A stretch of DNA of 64,000 nucleotides from Pseudolabrys sp. GTDB taxonomy: Bacteria > Pseudomonadota > Alphaproteobacteria > Rhizobiales > Xanthobacteraceae. The position numbers were made by a program, and so were the translations under genes. Under the pieces are notes generated by a model. That model saw nothing but the letters and a program-made list of their open reading frames with translations, was not told the DNA's origin and made no database searches. Below, in pieces: positions 32,524-40,656 of this stretch. Every line of letters starts with the position of its first letter. Position 1 is the first letter of the stretch. The DNA lies in assembly GCA_029980465.1 (NCBI GenBank), contig JARYIJ010000001.1:806001-870000 (forward strand), given 5' to 3'.

Positions 32524-32826
32524 ATGAAGACCTTGATTGCGGCCGCGACGGCCGGAGCGTTTTTGATTGCCTCTGGTGCGGCGATGGCCGGAAGCGTGTC
32601 GGGTTCCATGCATACGGGTGCCAAAGCCGATACGCCGGGTATCCAGATGCAGAACAAGGGTTCTGTGAGAGGTACGACCGGAGCACCCGGCTATTCGTCC
32701 GGCCATCAGATGCAGACAAATGGTTCGGCGAACGGCTCGGTGGGCGCGTCAGGTTACGCGCCAGGTCGCGCGTCAGGTCACGTGAAGACCAATTCCGACA
32801 TCAACGCCGGCGCGAAGGTCAAATAG
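32524..32826 (+). CDS. Small exported repeat-containing protein
   Basis: The 100-residue precursor has a signal peptide (MKTLIAAATAGAFLIASGAA then MA) and a low-complexity mature part rich in Gly, Ser, Asn and Thr. Two similar units are visible, GSVRGTTGAPGYSSGHQMQT and GSVGASGYAPGRASGHVKT, so it arose by internal duplication. GGAGG precedes ATG 32524. Function is unknown. Confidence 0.75.
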   Translation: MKTLIAAATAGAFLIASGAAMAGSVSGSMHTGAKADTPGIQMQNKGSVRGTTGAPGYSSGHQMQTNGSANGSVGASGYAPGRASGHVKTNSDINAGAKVK

Positions 32827-32844
32827 CGCCACTGCACAACTCGT

Positions 32845-32878
32845 AACAGAAGGCCGCCGAACGGCGGTCTTCTGTTTA
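32845..32878 (+). terminator. Rho-independent terminator
   Basis: AACAGAAGGCCGCC (32845-32858) pairs with GGCGGTCTTCTGTT (32863-32876) with one G-U pair and a 4-base loop, ending in TTTA. It terminates the exported repeat-protein gene. Confidence 0.85.
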
Positions 32879-32901
32879 GCATCGCGGAGGAGACGATCTC
32901 T

Positions 32902-33168
32902 ATGTCACTCATAAAACCCATCATCATCGCCATCACGACCGCGTCGGCGATGTCGTTTGGCCTGGCGGCTGCATCGGCTCAAAGCGCCTCATCGACCGAC
33001 ATGACAACCGTGAGCAGCCCGGCGACCACGACCCCGCACAAGCGGCATGTCGAGCGGCGTGTTCACCGCCGCTATACGACCGGTGTCGACCTGCACAGCG
33101 GCAGTCATGTGACTCCCTTGCCTGACAAGGACGAGCTGAATTCGAAAGCCTACATCGTCGACCACTAA
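32902..33168 (+). CDS. Small exported protein, unknown
   Basis: The 88-residue precursor has a signal peptide (IIIAITTASAMSFGLAAASA then Q), a Ser/Thr-rich stretch, a basic His/Arg patch (HKRHVERRVHRRY) and an acidic C-terminus (PDKDELNSKAYIVDH). GGAGGAG lies before ATG 32902. No family recognised. Confidence 0.7.
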   Translation: MSLIKPIIIAITTASAMSFGLAAASAQSASSTDMTTVSSPATTTPHKRHVERRVHRRYTTGVDLHSGSHVTPLPDKDELNSKAYIVDH

Positions 33169-33234
33169 GCGTCGGGCAACCCGACGATGGGGCGCTCCTC
33201 GTGTTACGCCTCGTTCGGCAGCGGTAGACCGCCG

Positions 33235-33411
33235 CTATTTCCTGATCCGCTTGAGCGGCCTGGCATCTTCCTTTTCACCACCGATCGGCGTGAAGCTTGG
33301 CGGGTCGCTGGCCGGGAAGCTGTCTTCGACCGCGATATCGACGCGGTCTTCGCGCTCTTTCACGTTGTCCTTGTCCTGATGCTGCGTCGGCTTTTTCTCG
33401 CGCCTGGTCAT
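33235..33411 (-). CDS. Small conserved-looking acidic/basic protein of 58 residues
   Basis: ATG 33411 opens a 59-codon frame (stop CTA complement at 33235) with GGAG at suitable spacing. The product starts MTRREKKPTQHQ, and its core reads VEDSFPASDPPSFTPIGG, a motif I associate with small conserved alphaproteobacterial proteins of unknown function; the tail is ARPLKRIRK. It is probably disordered outside the core. It is too short for many gene finders. It sits between two exported-protein genes and the UdgX gene. Confidence 0.7.
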   Translation of the reverse strand: MTRREKKPTQHQDKDNVKEREDRVDIAVEDSFPASDPPSFTPIGGEKEDARPLKRIRK

Positions 33412-33471
33412 CGAACGCTCCGTCGGTGCTCTACTGCGAACCGCCGAAAGGCGCGGAAGTTCCGCCGAACT

Positions 33472-34089
33472 TCAGGCAGCATGTTCGAGCGCTTCGCGGC
33501 ACCGCACGAGGTCGTCAACGAACATCCTGTATTGCTTGTGTTTATCGGCTTCGTCCTGGATGCGCAGCAGATAGGACGGATGGATGGTCGCCAGAAAGCG
33601 GCCGCCCGTCGCCATTGCGATAAAACGGCCGCGGATTTTTCCGACCGCCAGCGGCTTGCCGGCGATGCTGCGCACCGCCGTAGCGCCGAGCGCCACCACG
33701 ATCTCCGGTTTCACCAGCGTCTTCTCGATGTCGAGCCACCAGTGGCAACGATCAATCTCATGGGCGTTAGGCCGCTTGTGTAGCCGTCGCTTGCCGCGCG
33801 GCTCGAATTTGAAATGCTTGACGGCATTGGTGACGAACACCAGCTTGCGATCGATACCCGCATCGGCGATAGCACGATCGAGCACGCGGCCCGCCGGCCC
33901 GACAAACGGCTTGCCGGCCAGGTCCTCCTGATCACCCGGCTGCTCCCCGACCATCATGATGCGGGCGTGTGCCGGACCCTCGCCCGGCACGACCTGCGTG
34001 GCGTTCTTGTAGAGCGGACAGCGCGTGCAGCCTGCTTCCGCTTCGCGCAGCGCCTTGAGAGACTGGATATCGGGGCGTTCGTCAGCCAT
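33472..34089 (-). CDS. udgX: UdgX-family uracil-DNA glycosylase
   Basis: The 205-residue protein belongs to the UDG superfamily, family 4-related. It has Fe-S type Cys21-x2-Cys24, motif GEQPGDQED (48-56) and KRRLHKRP (100-107). GEQPGDQED together with the Arg-Arg-Leu-His loop is diagnostic of UdgX, where the loop His (here His104) makes a covalent link to the abasic DNA after uracil removal. The closing motif HPSYLLR is at 170-176. Start ATG 34089 follows CAGGGAC. Confidence 0.88.
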   Translation of the reverse strand: MADERPDIQSLKALREAEAGCTRCPLYKNATQVVPGEGPAHARIMMVGEQPGDQEDLAGKPFVGPAGRVLDRAIADAGIDRKLVFVTNAVKHFKFEPRGKRRLHKRPNAHEIDRCHWWLDIEKTLVKPEIVVALGATAVRSIAGKPLAVGKIRGRFIAMATGGRFLATIHPSYLLRIQDEADKHKQYRMFVDDLVRCREALEHAA

Positions 34090-34222
34090 GTCCCTGACAA
34101 GCAGCAAGCGAGGCGGCGGTTCCTGATCCCTCCTCGCTTGCAGGGAGGGTGACTGTGAGCGGTAGCGAGCAAGTCGGGTGGCGGAGCTTTGCAGGCTCTA
34201 CATGACTCCACCCGGCTGCCTG

Positions 34223-35101
34223 TCAGCCGGCGACCTGCTGCCGCTCGGAGTGACCCTGCGAGGCGTGATAGCCGAACTCGGTCGACAGCGAGCGCGCCGC
34301 CTCCATGATGGTTTCGCGCATCAACGCAAGATGCTTGTCGTTGGCGCGCATGGTCGGCGTCGAGGCGCTGATCGCTCCAACCACGGCGCCGGCATGATCG
34401 CGGATCGCCGCGCCGATGCAGATCACGCCCGGCAGGTATTCCTCGCGGTCGACCGCGTAGCCGTCCCGGTGGACGGTGCGCAGCTCCTCGAAGAACTTGT
34501 CATGATCGACGATGGTGTTGTTGGTCCAGCGCTTGAGCGTCGGGCCGAGCACGCGGCGGACTTCGTCGTCTGGCAGCCAGGCCATGATCGCCTTGCCGCC
34601 GGCGGCGGCGTGCGGCGCGTCGTGGCGGCCGAGCTTGCCGGTGCCGACGCGCACCGCGTGCGTCGCTTCGCGCACCGAGAGCACGACGAGATTGTCGCCC
34701 TGCAACGTGACGAGATGCACGGTCTCGCCGGTCTTGCGGTTGATGTCCTCGAGATAGGCTTGGGCGCGGCGCGGCAGGTCGACCTGGAGACAGGCATGTC
34801 CGATGTAGAGGATGCGGCCGCCGAGCGCGTAATGACGGCGGCCCGGCACCTTGGCGACGAAGTTGCGCTTGATAAGCGTCGCCAGCAGGTGATGGCACGT
34901 CGAGATGTTGAGCCGGGTGCGGTTCGACAGCTCGGTGAGCGTCGCCTCGCCGCCCATGTCGGCGATCGTTTCGAGCAGCAGCAGCGCCCGGTCGACCGAC
35001 TGGATACTGTGGCGGCTGGCCTTGCTGTCCTGCTCCTTGTTGTGACCGTTGACCGGAGCGTGCCCCCTTACGCCGGGGCCGGGCAAAACTTTTGCGTCCA
35101 T
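34223..35101 (-). CDS. IclR family transcriptional regulator
   Basis: The 292-residue protein has a 30-residue polar N-terminal extension, then the winged HTH (about 32-95; SVDRALLLLETIADMGGEAT, LNISTCHHLLATLIKRNFV) and the IclR effector domain (about 110-285; AAGGKAIMAWLP, GYAVDREEYLPGVICIGAAI with the effector-pocket Cys). It is divergent from an MFS-thioesterase pair that it probably regulates. The effector is likely an organic acid. Confidence 0.92.
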   Translation of the reverse strand: MDAKVLPGPGVRGHAPVNGHNKEQDSKASRHSIQSVDRALLLLETIADMGGEATLTELSNRTRLNISTCHHLLATLIKRNFVAKVPGRRHYALGGRILYIGHACLQVDLPRRAQAYLEDINRKTGETVHLVTLQGDNLVVLSVREATHAVRVGTGKLGRHDAPHAAAGGKAIMAWLPDDEVRRVLGPTLKRWTNNTIVDHDKFFEELRTVHRDGYAVDREEYLPGVICIGAAIRDHAGAVVGAISASTPTMRANDKHLALMRETIMEAARSLSTEFGYHASQGHSERQQVAG

Positions 35102-35178
35102 TTTTGGTTTCCTCCGAGGCGCGAAGCAAAAAGGCGGAACAGGTCTGAGTCAAGGTGATTTCAGGATGGCGAAGCCTT

Positions 35179-35195
35179 ATTTCATCTTCCGAAAT
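35179..35195. promoter_or_regulatory. Possible IclR operator dyad
   Basis: ATTTC-N7-GAAAT lies in the divergent gap between the IclR gene and the MFS gene. IclR-family operators are often short dyads of this size, but 5-bp arms can arise by chance. Confidence 0.3.
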
Positions 35196-35280
35196 GATGG
35201 GCAGCCCTGCGCCACCCCAACTCGACAGGCCGTGCAGGCAGCGGATACGGTGCGACCCCTCCATTGGCGTCGCCGGGGCG

Positions 35281-36489
35281 ATGCCGGACACTGACGCCGG
35301 GCCAATGACCCTTTCGCAAAGTGCTGCCTCGACGCGGCCGATCTGGCTTTCGCTACTGCTGCTCTGGCTTGCCGGCAACGCCCTGCGGCTGACCATCCTG
35401 GCGGTGCCGCCCGTCATCCCGCTGATCCATGACGACCTGCACATGTCGGAAACGCAGGTCGGCATCCTCACCGGCCTGCCCTCGATGCTGCTCGCCTTCG
35501 CCGCAGTGCCAGGCTCGCTGCTGATCGCGCGGACCGGCATCACCGCCGCGCTGGTGACCGGTCTCGTCCTCACCGCGATCGGCGGCGCATTGCGCGGCGC
35601 GATCGACGACGTGTGGTGGCTCTATGCGATGACGATCGTGATGGCGGGAGGCGTCGCCATCATGCAGGTCAGCCTGCCGCCGACCGTGCGCGACTGGGCG
35701 CCGCAGCGTATCGGCTTTGCCACCGCGATCTACACCAACGGCTTGCTGATCGGCGAAATCATCCCGGTCGCATTGACTCTTCCGCTGATCGTGCCGCTCA
35801 CCGGCACTTGGCAGCGCGCCTTCGCCTTCTGGAGCGTGCCGGTCGCGGCGATCGCGATCCTCATCCTGCTGCTGGCGCCCCGTGCCCATAGCGCCGCCGC
35901 AACGACCAAGCGGCGCTGGTGGCCGGACTGGAACGACCCGCTGATCTGGCGGCTTGGCATCATGCTGGGCACGGTCAACGCCATGTATTTCGGCACCAAC
36001 GCCTTCCTGCCGGACTACCTGACGCGCACCGGACAGGCGGAATGGATCAGCCCGGCCCTGACAGCGCTCAATGTCGGCCAGCTCCCGGCCTCCATCGTTC
36101 TGCTCGCCTTCGCGGCCAAGCTCGAGCGCAAGCCGTGGCCATTCGTGCTGTGCGGCGTGCTGTGCCTGATCGCCACCGCCGGCATCATTTTCGGCACCGG
36201 CCTGTGGGTCGTGGCGGGCGCGGCCGCGATCGGATGCGCGGCGGCCGTCATTCTCATCCTGGCGTTGGCATTGCCGCCTTTGCTCGCGCCGCCGGACGAC
36301 GTGCATCGAGTCACTGCCGCGATGTTCACGATCAGTTATAGTTGCGCGGTGATCGCGCCTGTGCTGAGCGGGCTGATCTGGGACGTCACCGGAATTCCCG
36401 CGACGGCCTTCGCGATGACGCTGCTGTGCGCCGTGCTGCTGATCATGCTGGCGCCGGCGATCGGCCACGTACAGCCGCGGAGAGATTAG
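35281..36489 (+). CDS. MFS transporter, CynX/NimT-like
   Basis: The protein of about 402 residues has 12 hydrophobic helices. The N-terminus LRLTILAVPPVIPLIHDDLH and SETQVGILTGLPSMLLA resemble the CynX/NimT branch of the major facilitator superfamily. It is likely an importer or exporter of a small anion. The start is ambiguous between ATG 35281 and ATG 35305. Its stop is 1 base from the thioesterase start, so the two are coupled. It is divergent from the IclR gene. Confidence 0.88.
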   Translation: MPDTDAGPMTLSQSAASTRPIWLSLLLLWLAGNALRLTILAVPPVIPLIHDDLHMSETQVGILTGLPSMLLAFAAVPGSLLIARTGITAALVTGLVLTAIGGALRGAIDDVWWLYAMTIVMAGGVAIMQVSLPPTVRDWAPQRIGFATAIYTNGLLIGEIIPVALTLPLIVPLTGTWQRAFAFWSVPVAAIAILILLLAPRAHSAAATTKRRWWPDWNDPLIWRLGIMLGTVNAMYFGTNAFLPDYLTRTGQAEWISPALTALNVGQLPASIVLLAFAAKLERKPWPFVLCGVLCLIATAGIIFGTGLWVVAGAAAIGCAAAVILILALALPPLLAPPDDVHRVTAAMFTISYSCAVIAPVLSGLIWDVTGIPATAFAMTLLCAVLLIMLAPAIGHVQPRRD

Positions 36490-36490
36490 C

Positions 36491-36889
36491 ATGCGGGACA
36501 TTCCGGTCGGCGCCACCGGCATCTACACCCAGAAGGTGACGGGCGCAGACCTCGCCAGCCAGTTCAAGGACACGGCGCTGCCGCCGGTGTTCGCGACGCC
36601 GATGATGATCCGCGCCATGGAAAACGCCGCGCTCAACGCGGTGCGCGACTATCTCGAGCCGGGTGAAAGCGCAGTCGGCACCGCGATCGATGTCCGTCAT
36701 CTGGCGGCGACGCCGGTCGGATTGCAGGTGACCGCCACCGCGACCGTGACCAAGATCGAAGGCCGCAGGATCTGGTTCGACGTCAGCGCCCGCGACGACG
36801 TCGAGGACATCGGCGCCGGCACGCACGAGCGCATGGTGGTCGACCTGAAGCGGCTCGGCGCGCGGCTGGCGCAGAAGGCCGACCGCTAG
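36491..36889 (+). CDS. FlK-like (fluoroacetyl-CoA type) hot-dog thioesterase
   Basis: The 132-residue hot-dog protein is of the FlK family. Thr36, Glu44 and His70 align with the FlK catalytic triad Thr42/Glu50/His76; the spacings (8 and 26 residues) are identical. It would hydrolyse a short acyl-CoA. Whether the substrate is a fluoroacyl-CoA or a simple acyl-CoA cannot be told. It is co-transcribed with the MFS carrier and its last 4 bases overlap the stop of the convergent acyl-CoA ligase gene. Confidence 0.82.
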   Translation: MRDIPVGATGIYTQKVTGADLASQFKDTALPPVFATPMMIRAMENAALNAVRDYLEPGESAVGTAIDVRHLAATPVGLQVTATATVTKIEGRRIWFDVSARDDVEDIGAGTHERMVVDLKRLGARLAQKADR

Positions 36890-38259
36890 TCAGCCGCTTT
36901 CGCCGCCATCGCCGTGACGGCGCGGCGGTCGCCTTTGCCGGTGCCGCCGACCGGCAGCGCATCGACGAAGTAGAATGCCTCCGGCACCTTGTAGCGCTCG
37001 GTGCGCTTGAGCAGCCATTCGCGTAATTCGACAGCGTCGACGCTGGCACCGTCGCGGCGCACGATGGCGGCATGCACGACCTCGCCCAACCGCTCGTCCG
37101 GCACGCCGGCGCAGAGCGCGGCGGCGACCGCAGGATGCTCGGCGATCAGGTTGTCGATCTCGAGCGGCGCGATCTTGGTGCCGCCGCGCGAGATGATCTC
37201 CTTGGCGCGGCCGATCAGTTGCACGAAGCCATCGGGCATTTCACGCGCGAGGTCGCCGGTCCTGTAGTAGCCGTCGGCGAACGATGCCGCTGTGAGCTCC
37301 CGCGCGTCGAGGAAGCCGAGCATGCCGAACGGCGACTTGATCTGCAGCTCGCCGTTCGGCGCGATGCGATACTCGACCTGCGGCGTAGCGCGGCCGATGC
37401 TGCCGAAGCCGTGCGGCGCGTCCGGCGGCGCGAGGCAGAAGTCGCAGGTGCCGGTTTCGGTCAGGCCGTAGAGATCGAAAATGCCGGCGCTGGAAAACTT
37501 CGTCATCGCCTGCGCGAGATGCGGCGGCAATACCTCGCCGCCGGTCATCATCATGCGCAACATGGGCGCCGGCGGCGGATCGAGCAGCAGCGCGCGATAG
37601 ACCGATGGCACGGCGGCGAGCACGGTGGCGTCACGCAGGCCAATCGCCATCACATCGGGCGAAAACTTCGGCACCAACACCAGCCGCGCGCCTCTGGACA
37701 GCGTAAGCAGCATGACCCAAAGGCCGAAGATGAAGGTCATCTGCAACGGCAGCAGAACGACGTCGTCGCTGCGGAAGTTGAGAAGGCCGTCGAGCACCTT
37801 CAGCTTGGCCGCCATGCGGTCGTGGCCAACCACGGCGCCTTTCGGCACGCCGGTGGTGCCGGAGGTAAACATGATGAGCGCCGCGCCGGCGAGCAATGGG
37901 CGCGCCGGTGGCGGCGTTGGCGCTATCTCGTCGATGCGGTCGCCATTCACGAGGAAACGAGCGCGGCTCAAGTCTTCCAGCCGCGCAATCGTTGTTGACG
38001 CTGCAGAAACATGGACCGGCACCGCGATGGCACCGGCCCGCCAGATGCCGAGCAAAGCGCCGATATCGGCCGGTCGGTTGCCCATGCGCAGATGGACCGG
38101 CTCATCGGGCGTGGCGCCCTTAGCGCGCAGCGTCGTGGCGACGCGATCCGCCACCTTTAGGAGCTCAGCGCCGCTGCAACGCTCGGCAGCGGCGCTGCCG
38201 ACCGGATGCGTCAGCGCCGTCAGCGCATCGCCCAGCCAGACTGCCAGCGCGCCGGTCAT
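36886..38259 (-). CDS. AMP-dependent acyl-CoA ligase/synthetase
   Basis: The 457-residue ANL-superfamily enzyme is shorter than the usual 500-550. It has the P-loop MFTSGTTGVPKG (about 130-141), the aromatic-acid binding region LYGLTETGTCDF, the hinge GYYRTGDLAR and RAKEIISRGGTKIAP, and the catalytic Lys442 in GGTGKGDRR. It activates a carboxylic acid to its CoA thioester. It is the last gene of the minus-strand ABC operon; its ATG overlaps the stop of the enoyl-CoA hydratase gene by 4 bases. Substrate is inferred to be the ligand of the ABC importer. Confidence 0.92.
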   Translation of the reverse strand: MTGALAVWLGDALTALTHPVGSAAAERCSGAELLKVADRVATTLRAKGATPDEPVHLRMGNRPADIGALLGIWRAGAIAVPVHVSAASTTIARLEDLSRARFLVNGDRIDEIAPTPPPARPLLAGAALIMFTSGTTGVPKGAVVGHDRMAAKLKVLDGLLNFRSDDVVLLPLQMTFIFGLWVMLLTLSRGARLVLVPKFSPDVMAIGLRDATVLAAVPSVYRALLLDPPPAPMLRMMMTGGEVLPPHLAQAMTKFSSAGIFDLYGLTETGTCDFCLAPPDAPHGFGSIGRATPQVEYRIAPNGELQIKSPFGMLGFLDARELTAASFADGYYRTGDLAREMPDGFVQLIGRAKEIISRGGTKIAPLEIDNLIAEHPAVAAALCAGVPDERLGEVVHAAIVRRDGASVDAVELREWLLKRTERYKVPEAFYFVDALPVGGTGKGDRRAVTAMAAKAAD

Positions 38260-39077
38260 TTCCTGGCCGGAAAGCGGGCGTCGCGCCAGGCCAATGCGGC
38301 CTTGAGGCCGTCGCGCCGCGCGATCTCCATGAATGCGATCTTGTCGGGCGAGCCCGGCCCCTCGATGTCGAGATCGATGGCGAGCGCCTCCTCCAGCGCG
38401 TCGAGCATGTTCTGCGCCTCGAGCGCGCGGTTGATGGCACGCTTGGTCTGCTTGATGAGGTTGGGATCGACCGCGGCGATATGCTGTGCCATCGCCGTCA
38501 CAGTGCTTTCGAGCTCGCCGTCCGGCACCACGCGATTGACCATGCCGATCTCGCGCGCCCGCGCCGCCGTCACCCGATCGTCACCGAGCATGATGATCTC
38601 CTTGGCGACCTTCGGCCCGGCCAGCCACGGCAGCAGCATGGCGACGATGCCGGCGCCGAACTTCAATTCCGGCTCGCCGAAGAACGCATCCTCGGTGGCG
38701 ATGGTCATGTCGCAGGCCATCGCCATCTCGCAGGCGCCAGCAAGGCAAGGCCCGCGCACCGCTGCGATGGTCGGCAGCGGGCAATGCCAGAACCGCATGA
38801 TGGTGTCGAAATCCTTGCGCAGCACCGCGCGCCACTGGTCGAAGCCGGTGGGTCGGCGCTCCATCTGTTCCTTGAGGTCGAAACCGGACGAGAACGCCTT
38901 GCCGGCGCCAGTGACAATGACGACGCGCGACCGGCCGTCGCACTCGATGTCGTCCATCGCCGCCTTGATCTCGTCGAGCATCTGCGCGTTGAGCGCGTTG
39001 GCGCGCTCCGGCCGCGACAGGATCAGCCGCGCGATCGCGTCGCGCCTCTCGACAACGATGGTCTTGAACTGGCTCAC
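38256..39077 (-). CDS. Enoyl-CoA hydratase/isomerase family protein
   Basis: The 273-residue crotonase-fold protein has the oxyanion-hole segments KAFSSGFDLKE (about 60-70) and GPCLAGACEMAMACD (about 109-123), where the common GG is GA. Acidic residues follow at Glu133 and Glu135 (AFFGEPELKFG). It acts on an acyl-CoA, as expected between RraA-like aldolase and ligase genes. It overlaps both neighbours by 4 bases. Confidence 0.93.
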   Translation of the reverse strand: MSQFKTIVVERRDAIARLILSRPERANALNAQMLDEIKAAMDDIECDGRSRVVIVTGAGKAFSSGFDLKEQMERRPTGFDQWRAVLRKDFDTIMRFWHCPLPTIAAVRGPCLAGACEMAMACDMTIATEDAFFGEPELKFGAGIVAMLLPWLAGPKVAKEIIMLGDDRVTAARAREIGMVNRVVPDGELESTVTAMAQHIAAVDPNLIKQTKRAINRALEAQNMLDALEEALAIDLDIEGPGSPDKIAFMEIARRDGLKAALAWRDARFPARK

Positions 39078-39790
39078 CGCCCGTTCTTCTTGCGCCAGGC
39101 CTGGAAGTCGACGGTGGTCTGCGGATCGGTCGCCGGATAGAGACCCACGATCGAGCGTCCTGCCAGCACCTGCTCAGTGACGAAGTCCTCGAAAGCCGTC
39201 ATCTCGAAGGTTTCGTTGGCGATCTCATCGGCGATGCCGGCCGGGATCACCACCACGCCTTCGGCGTCGCCGACGATAACGTCGCCTGGCCAGACCGGCG
39301 CGTCGCCACACCCGATCGGCACGTTGATATCGACAGCCTGGTGCAGCGTCAGGTTGGTCGGAGCGGCCGGGCGGTTATGATAGGTTGGGATGCTGAGCCT
39401 GGCGATCTCCGGCGAGTCGCGAAACCCGCCGTCGGTGACGGCGCCCGCGACGCCCCGCTTCATCAAGCGCGCCACCAGAATCGAGCCGGCTGAGGCCGCG
39501 CGCGGGTCCTGACGGCTGTCGATCACCATCACCGCGCCGGGCGGGCATTCCTCCACCGCCTTGCGCTGCGGATGGTTACGGTCGGTGAACACCGTGATCG
39601 GGTTCAAGTCCTCACGGGCCGGGATGTAGCGCAGCGTAAAAGCTTCGCCGACCATGTTGCCGAAGCCCGGATTGAGCGGATGCACGTCCTGGATCATCTG
39701 CCGCCGCAGGCCGCGCTTGAACAGCGCGGTGGTGATGGTGGCGGTGCTGACGGTCTTCAGCTTGTCGCGGGTCGATGGACTCAGGCTCAT
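39074..39790 (-). CDS. RraA-like protein (HMG/CHA aldolase type)
   Basis: The 238-residue protein has the RraA/HMG-aldolase fold. Residues GAVTDGGFRDSPEI (about 113-126) form the Arg/Asp metal-binding loop, preceded by GAVMVIDSRQDPRAASAG, and followed by VGDAEGVVVIP. Besides regulating RNase E, family members are class II pyruvate aldolases acting on 4-hydroxy-4-methyl-2-oxoglutarate. In this catabolic operon an aldolase role is more likely than an RNase role. The gene ends in a 4-base overlap with the hydratase gene. Confidence 0.88.
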   Translation of the reverse strand: MSLSPSTRDKLKTVSTATITTALFKRGLRRQMIQDVHPLNPGFGNMVGEAFTLRYIPAREDLNPITVFTDRNHPQRKAVEECPPGAVMVIDSRQDPRAASAGSILVARLMKRGVAGAVTDGGFRDSPEIARLSIPTYHNRPAAPTNLTLHQAVDINVPIGCGDAPVWPGDVIVGDAEGVVVIPAGIADEIANETFEMTAFEDFVTEQVLAGRSIVGLYPATDPQTTVDFQAWRKKNGR

Positions 39791-39804
39791 GGCAACTCCG
39801 GAAG

Positions 39805-40656
39805 TCAGTGGGCCGCCTCGCGCTTGACGCGCGTGACGATCTGGGTCGGATCGACGAATTTCAGCGCAAGCAGCAGCCAGACGAGGGTCGTAATCATATA
39901 GATCACGGCCATGGCGTCTATCGACTGGTTCGAGCGCACGCCGGCCGAGCCGACGGCGTAATAGAGCGTCACGACAAGCGTCTGGCTATCGGGTCCGGCG
40001 GTGAAGAAGGTGAGCTCGAACATCGCGATGGTGCGCACCAGCACCAGCAGCAGCGCCGCGAGGATGCCCGGCGTGAGCAGCGGCACCAGCACGTGCATGA
40101 ACAGGCGGCCGGTGCCGGCCCCGAACACGCGGGCCGCCGCTTCGATGCGCGGGTCGATCTGTTCGATGAATGGGATCATCACCAGCACGACGAATGGCAC
40201 GGTCGGCACCAGGTTCGCCAGAATGACGCCCGACATGTTGCCGCCCAGATGCGCCTGATAGAGCACGGTGGCCAGCGGAATGCCGAAGGTAATGGGCGGG
40301 ATCATCATCGGCAGCAAGAACAGCACGATGATGAGCGGCTTGCCCGGAAAATTGCGGCGCGCCAGCGCGTAGGCCGCCGGAACGCCGAGCAGGCCCGACA
40401 GCAGCACGACGGCGCCGACCACCTCAAAGGTGACGATGAGAACGTCACGGAGCTGGAACTCGTCCCACGCGGACTTGTACCAGTGCGTCGTGAAGGCGAC
40501 CGGCAGCCATGAATTGAACCAGCGGGTGCCGAAAGAATCGACGGCGACCGCGGCGATGGTCGCAATGACGTTGACGATAAAGAAGATGACCAGCGCCCAG
40601 ATCGCGATGGCCCACAGCCTCTCACCGATCGATTTGTCCTGGACCATCGGCTTCAC
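39805..40656 (-). CDS. ABC transporter permease (second)
   Basis: The 283-residue inner-membrane protein has six hydrophobic helices and the EAA loop (EAAARVFGAGTGRLFMHVLVP), the contact with the ATPase. It belongs to the PotC/PhnV-like permease branch. Start ATG 40656 overlaps the stop of the first permease by 4 bases; ATG 40647 is possible. It is 14 bases from the RraA gene, in the same transcript. Confidence 0.92.
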   Translation of the reverse strand: MKPMVQDKSIGERLWAIAIWALVIFFIVNVIATIAAVAVDSFGTRWFNSWLPVAFTTHWYKSAWDEFQLRDVLIVTFEVVGAVVLLSGLLGVPAAYALARRNFPGKPLIIVLFLLPMMIPPITFGIPLATVLYQAHLGGNMSGVILANLVPTVPFVVLVMIPFIEQIDPRIEAAARVFGAGTGRLFMHVLVPLLTPGILAALLLVLVRTIAMFELTFFTAGPDSQTLVVTLYYAVGSAGVRSNQSIDAMAVIYMITTLVWLLLALKFVDPTQIVTRVKREAAH

